From NCBI GenBank assembly GCA_030631875.1, contig DAOVKH010000066.1, positions 1 through 8,526 on the forward strand: a stretch of DNA of 8,526 nt, given 5' to 3'. The translations under genes were made by a program, and so were the position numbers. The notes below the pieces were generated by a model. The model made no database searches, was not told where the DNA came from, and saw only the letters and a list, made by a program, of their open reading frames with translations. Origin of the DNA: Deltaproteobacteria bacterium (GTDB taxonomy: Bacteria; Desulfobacterota; GWC2-55-46; DRQE01). Numbering within the stretch: the first letter of the stretch is position 1; each line of letters begins with the position of its first letter. This document shows positions 6,735 through 8,526 of the stretch, piece after piece.

Positions 6735-6751
6735 GGCGGGCACAGCCCACC
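6735..6751. repeat. REP-like GC-rich palindrome
   Basis: GGCGGGC, loop ACA, GCCCACC (plus strand) form a 7-bp stem with one wobble pair. On the minus strand the context reads GTAGGGTGGGCTGTGCCCGCC, which resembles the GTAGGGTGGGC...GCCCACC palindromes scattered between genes in many bacterial genomes as REP-type repeats. No T-run follows on either side, so it is not a classical terminator. Only this one copy is present, so repeat status rests on resemblance. Confidence 0.4.
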
Positions 6752-6854
6752 CTACGAGGCTAAAAACCGTATTCATTAAGCTAAAGACCTTTCTATCCAT
6801 CTATCTGAAGGGCACTCCCCGTAGTTTCTTCTCTTACCCGCCCGTAAGGACTGA

Positions 6855-7253
6855 TTACTCTTCCTCAGAACTAGTCCATGACTCCCTGTTAATAAACTCG
6901 CCGGTTATGGCGTTGAACTCATACCCCCAATAGCCACCAGGATACGTGACAACCGTAGACCAGACCGCATAAGGCTCCTCTTCCACAAGAAAACTATGGG
7001 GTCCTATCTGAAAGTTCAACACGTCGATACTCACCTGCGCCACGCCCCTACTAACGAGATCCGCCCTTAAGGCCTCTTTGATATCGGCGGCCGTAAGACC
7101 CTCTACCTTAAACCTCTTTGCCGCGGCCCTCATCTCTGGGCTTACAAGTCTCGGATTAGCATTCATGCTGACAGGCTCTCCATCCTCGGTAAAGACAAAA
7201 GAAAATGTCGCCCCCGAGACCGGAAGCCCTTCTACCTCTGTATAATATATCAT
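6855..7253 (-). CDS. PepSY/FTP-type propeptide-like protein, C-terminal part of a split gene
   Basis: This 132-residue frame starts MIYYTEVEGLPVSGATFSFV. The segment YYTEVEGLPVSGATFSF (3-19) followed by DGEPVSMN (24-31) looks like the second half of an FTP (fungalysin/thermolysin propeptide) motif, where a G-[VI]-P-V turn precedes a strand. Residues 42-121 (AAAKRFKVEGLTAADIKEAL onward, ending YWGYEFNAITGEFINRES, 108-125) look like a PepSY-type domain closing on the common D/NAxTGE turn. It has no signal peptide of its own. The ATG overlaps the stop of the upstream frame by 4 bases and has no Shine-Dalgarno site, so it is made either by coupled translation or as part of a fused protein of about 300 residues. 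The FTP motif runs across the junction, which argues that the two frames were once one gene. No peptidase domain follows. The product is acidic at the C-terminus (SSEEE). Confidence 0.6.
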   Translation of the reverse strand: MIYYTEVEGLPVSGATFSFVFTEDGEPVSMNANPRLVSPEMRAAAKRFKVEGLTAADIKEALRADLVSRGVAQVSIDVLNFQIGPHSFLVEEEPYAVWSTVVTYPGGYWGYEFNAITGEFINRESWTSSEEE

Positions 7254-7765
7254 GGCTTTACGGATAGCAGATCTGGATCTACGCTCTTCAACGTCCCCCC
7301 CCCTAACTCGTTCTCCAGGTCATTCAAGCCTAAGAGCTCACCCTCTTCTTCAAGGAAGGCACGCGAACGCGCGCGGATATCTTCATCCACATCCGTTCTC
7401 TTTACATAGCCGGGCGGAGTAAAATCACCGAAAAGGTAAATATTCTTAATAACACCATGACCATAGGAATCCCCCCTTACAGAGACCCCATACTCCCCCC
7501 TTACCTTATACTTGCCCTTCAGGTATCCCCGTATCCTTCTATTCTTTTCATTTATATTACCGCCCTTGCCTATGATACCGGCCATGGGGTGATTAACGTC
7601 GGGAGCCTTGGCCTTTGCCTTATCTGTCTTGTCACTTGGAGTAGCTGGTGCCGCTTCCGGCAGAGCTTCACCACCGACGCCCACCGCCTTTAAATCAACC
7701 GGCAACGACCACATAACAAAAACCAACGCTATCAAAAATACCGTACTATATATATAAGACCTCAT
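7250..7765 (-). CDS. Exported FTP-like protein, N-terminal part of a split gene
   Basis: This 171-residue frame has an N-terminal signal or anchor (R2, hydrophobic residues 7-21, possible cleavage near LKA at 25-27, no lipobox), then a low-complexity Ala/Pro/Lys linker (33-55), a glycine-rich region of unknown fold (60-120) and RARSRAFLEEEGELLGL (131-147), which resembles the helix opening an FTP propeptide motif. The frame then reads through GGG encoded by nine consecutive G and stops 14 codons later, with its TGA overlapping the ATG of the next frame. The start at 7765 is set by a perfect GGAGG 7 bases upstream and by the ATGA overlap with gmhB; a longer in-frame start at 7795 lies inside gmhB and lacks support. 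The protein should be periplasmic or membrane-anchored. Its role is unknown; propeptide-like domains inhibit or chaperone peptidases in other proteins. Confidence 0.65.
   Translation of the reverse strand: MRSYIYSTVFLIALVFVMWSLPVDLKAVGVGGEALPEAAPATPSDKTDKAKAKAPDVNHPMAGIIGKGGNINEKNRRIRGYLKGKYKVRGEYGVSVRGDSYGHGVIKNIYLFGDFTPPGYVKRTDVDEDIRARSRAFLEEEGELLGLNDLENELGGGTLKSVDPDLLSVKP
7295..7303 (-). repeat. Nine-G homopolymer tract inside a coding frame
   Basis: The minus strand carries nine consecutive G, read as three glycine codons in the upstream frame of the split propeptide-like gene. By hand translation, 9 G gives the two-frame arrangement; 10 G (or 7 G) gives one continuous frame into the downstream part; 8 G hits a TGA within three codons. 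A -1 slip on the tract would have the same effect as 10 G. It is the longest single-base run I noticed in the window and is a likely site for slippage or for a sequencing error. Confidence 0.8.
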
Positions 7766-8346
7766 GATAAGACCTCCAGTTCCTTTAGTATCCACTTTGT
7801 TGCATCCTCCATGTTGTTTGCAACAAAGTCAGGCGTTACAGCACCTTCTTTCTCTTTAAGCTCACCCAAGGTTATCTCGCCGTGGCCTGTGAGTATTAAG
7901 ATACCCTTTGCTCCTATGTTCTTGGCAAGGAGGATGTCGCTCTCCTTATCGCCTATGACAAAGGCACGTCCCATATCTATCGCATGTTGAGAAGAGGCCT
8001 GCTCTACAAGCCCCGTTTCAGGCTTACGGCACTTGCAATTATCATCGGGATGGTGAGGACAGTAGTATATGCCGTCGAGCTTAGCTGCACCCTCTTCCAA
8101 GAGGATCTCTTCGAGTCTGTCATTTACGGCCTTAAGGTCGGCCTCCGTAAAGTACCCTCGCCCAAGCCCCGACTGATTCGTTACGACCATCGCCTTTACT
8201 CCGGCGTCATTTAGTCTCTTTACTCCAAGAGCCGCACCGTCGAATAAGGTAAACCCTTCGGGCGTACCGATATACTCGGTGTCTATATTAAGGGTCCCGT
8301 CCCTGTCAAGAAATACCACGGGAGATTTGTTATCGATATCTGTCAT
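7762..8346 (-). CDS. gmhB: D-glycero-D-manno-heptose 1,7-bisphosphate 7-phosphatase
   Basis: The 194-residue product is a HAD-superfamily phosphatase that removes the C7 phosphate from heptose bisphosphate on the way to ADP-heptose, the donor used by the flanking heptosyltransferases. Seen: motif I FLDRDGTLN (12-20, nucleophile D14 and acid/base D16), motif II VVTNQSGLGRGYF (54-66), the zinc loop CPHHPDDNCKCRKPETG (96-112; C96, H98, C104, C106), K108, and motif IV GDKESD (132-137). The zinc loop distinguishes GmhB and the related HisB phosphatase from other HADs; the LPS context favours GmhB. Length matches the family. The start is the ATG at 8346: it overlaps the waaF stop as ATGA and gives MTDIDNKSPVVFLDRDG. 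An upstream in-frame ATG at 8430 would add 28 basic, unrelated-looking residues lying entirely within waaF. The 3' end overlaps the next gene by 4 bases. Confidence 0.92.
   Translation of the reverse strand: MTDIDNKSPVVFLDRDGTLNIDTEYIGTPEGFTLFDGAALGVKRLNDAGVKAMVVTNQSGLGRGYFTEADLKAVNDRLEEILLEEGAAKLDGIYYCPHHPDDNCKCRKPETGLVEQASSQHAIDMGRAFVIGDKESDILLAKNIGAKGILILTGHGEITLGELKEKEGAVTPDFVANNMEDATKWILKELEVLS
7773..7777 (-). promoter_or_regulatory. Strong Shine-Dalgarno site of the FTP-like gene
   Basis: The minus strand reads GGAGG, 7 bases before the ATG at 7765 and inside the 3' end of gmhB. Together with the ATGA overlap it fixes the start of the exported protein and suggests it is strongly translated compared with its neighbours, most of which have weak sites. 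Confidence 0.75.
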
Positions 8347-8526
8347 TCTTTTCCCATCAGCTCTAATGCCGAAGTAAAGACCTCTTCGGCCGTTATATCG
8401 GTTAAGCACTTTGCATCGCCGTCGGGGCACTCACGCTTAAAGCACGGACTGCAATCCATATTAAGGCTAACTACCTTTACGCTATTGCCTACAGGAGCGG
8501 TAACGACGGTATCGGTTGAACCGAAT
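8343..8526 (-). CDS. waaF: Lipopolysaccharide heptosyltransferase II, C-terminal 60 residues
   Basis: The visible part begins FGSTDTVVTAPVGNSVKVV and ends in MGKE, with the 5' end beyond the right edge. FGSTD is the loop after the donor-binding strand in family 9 heptosyltransferases (FG-x-T/S-x), and the tail DCSPCFKRECPDGDAKCL followed by DITAEEVF is typical of WaaF proteins from many Gram-negative bacteria. Four cysteines form CX2CX4CX6C, a layout close to that in waaC of this window. The enzyme would add the second heptose of the inner core from ADP-heptose. Its stop overlaps the gmhB start by 4 bases (ATGA), so the two genes that use and make ADP-heptose are coupled. The choice of WaaF over another family 9 member rests on the FGSTD loop, the tail and the gmhB neighbour. 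Confidence 0.8.
   Translation of the reverse strand, partial: FGSTDTVVTAPVGNSVKVVSLNMDCSPCFKRECPDGDAKCLTDITAEEVFTSALELMGKE

Noticed and set aside
6696..6776. 26-residue ORF (MNTVFSLVGWAVPAEKFVER...) on the minus strand in the gap before waaC
   Set aside because: It is mostly the translation of the REP-like palindrome and of the possible terminator, has poor ribosome-site spacing and no recognisable family.
7766..7795. Ten-residue extension of the FTP-like protein
   Set aside because: It would start inside gmhB and puts MDTKGTGGLI in front of a clear signal sequence; the perfect GGAGG and ATGA overlap point to the ATG at 7765.
8347..8430. In-frame 28-residue extension at the N-terminus of GmhB
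   Set aside because: It lies wholly inside the waaF coding sequence, is rich in Arg and unlike GmhB N-termini, while the ATG at 8346 has an ATGA overlap and gives a normal-length enzyme.
1..8526. CRISPR array, tRNA/rRNA gene, transposase or prophage
   Set aside because: No spaced direct repeats, tRNA-like cloverleaf, rRNA-like sequence or transposase motif was seen; almost all of the window is explained by densely packed LPS genes.

Overview
The window is an 8.5 kb piece of a lipopolysaccharide (LPS) assembly locus from a Gram-negative bacterium. Every gene I can support lies on the minus strand, so transcription runs from the right edge to the left. Heptose activation and transfer genes, a lipid A type acyltransferase and a WaaG-like core glycosyltransferase point to an outer membrane with a heptose-containing inner core. 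The mixture (a Trm112-like protein, a PAP2 phosphatase, a sulfotransferase, Cys-rich heptosyltransferase tails) reminds me of environmental deltaproteobacterial-type genomes, but nothing in the window fixes the taxon.

Right block (8526 to 6855): the 3' end of a heptosyltransferase II gene (waaF), then gmhB (heptose bisphosphate phosphatase), then an exported protein with features of the FTP/PepSY propeptide families. That protein is split into two reading frames that overlap by 4 bases and have a run of nine G upstream of the join. All three junctions here are ATGA overlaps, so the block looks like one transcript with translational coupling.

A 192-base gap (6663-6854) holds a GC-rich REP-like palindrome and a weak hairpin plus T-run that could end the upstream transcript.

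Middle block (6662 to 2141): heptosyltransferase I (waaC), a PAP2 membrane phosphatase, a 56-residue Trm112-like zinc-ribbon protein, an LpxL-family acyltransferase, a SAM methyltransferase and a WaaG-like GT4 glycosyltransferase. All are within a few bases of each other or overlap, as expected for one operon building and modifying lipid A and core.

Left block (2044 to 1): after a 96-base gap with a possible promoter come a PAPS-type sulfotransferase with a TTG start and strong Shine-Dalgarno site, a second GT4-like glycosyltransferase, and the first 18 codons of an unidentified gene cut by the window edge. This block probably decorates the outer core or another surface glycan, possibly with sulfate.

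The least ordinary parts are the split propeptide-like protein with its G9 tract, the sulfotransferase, and the four-cysteine tails shared by both heptosyltransferases. I did not find a clearly new system; the split gene is the best candidate for follow-up.
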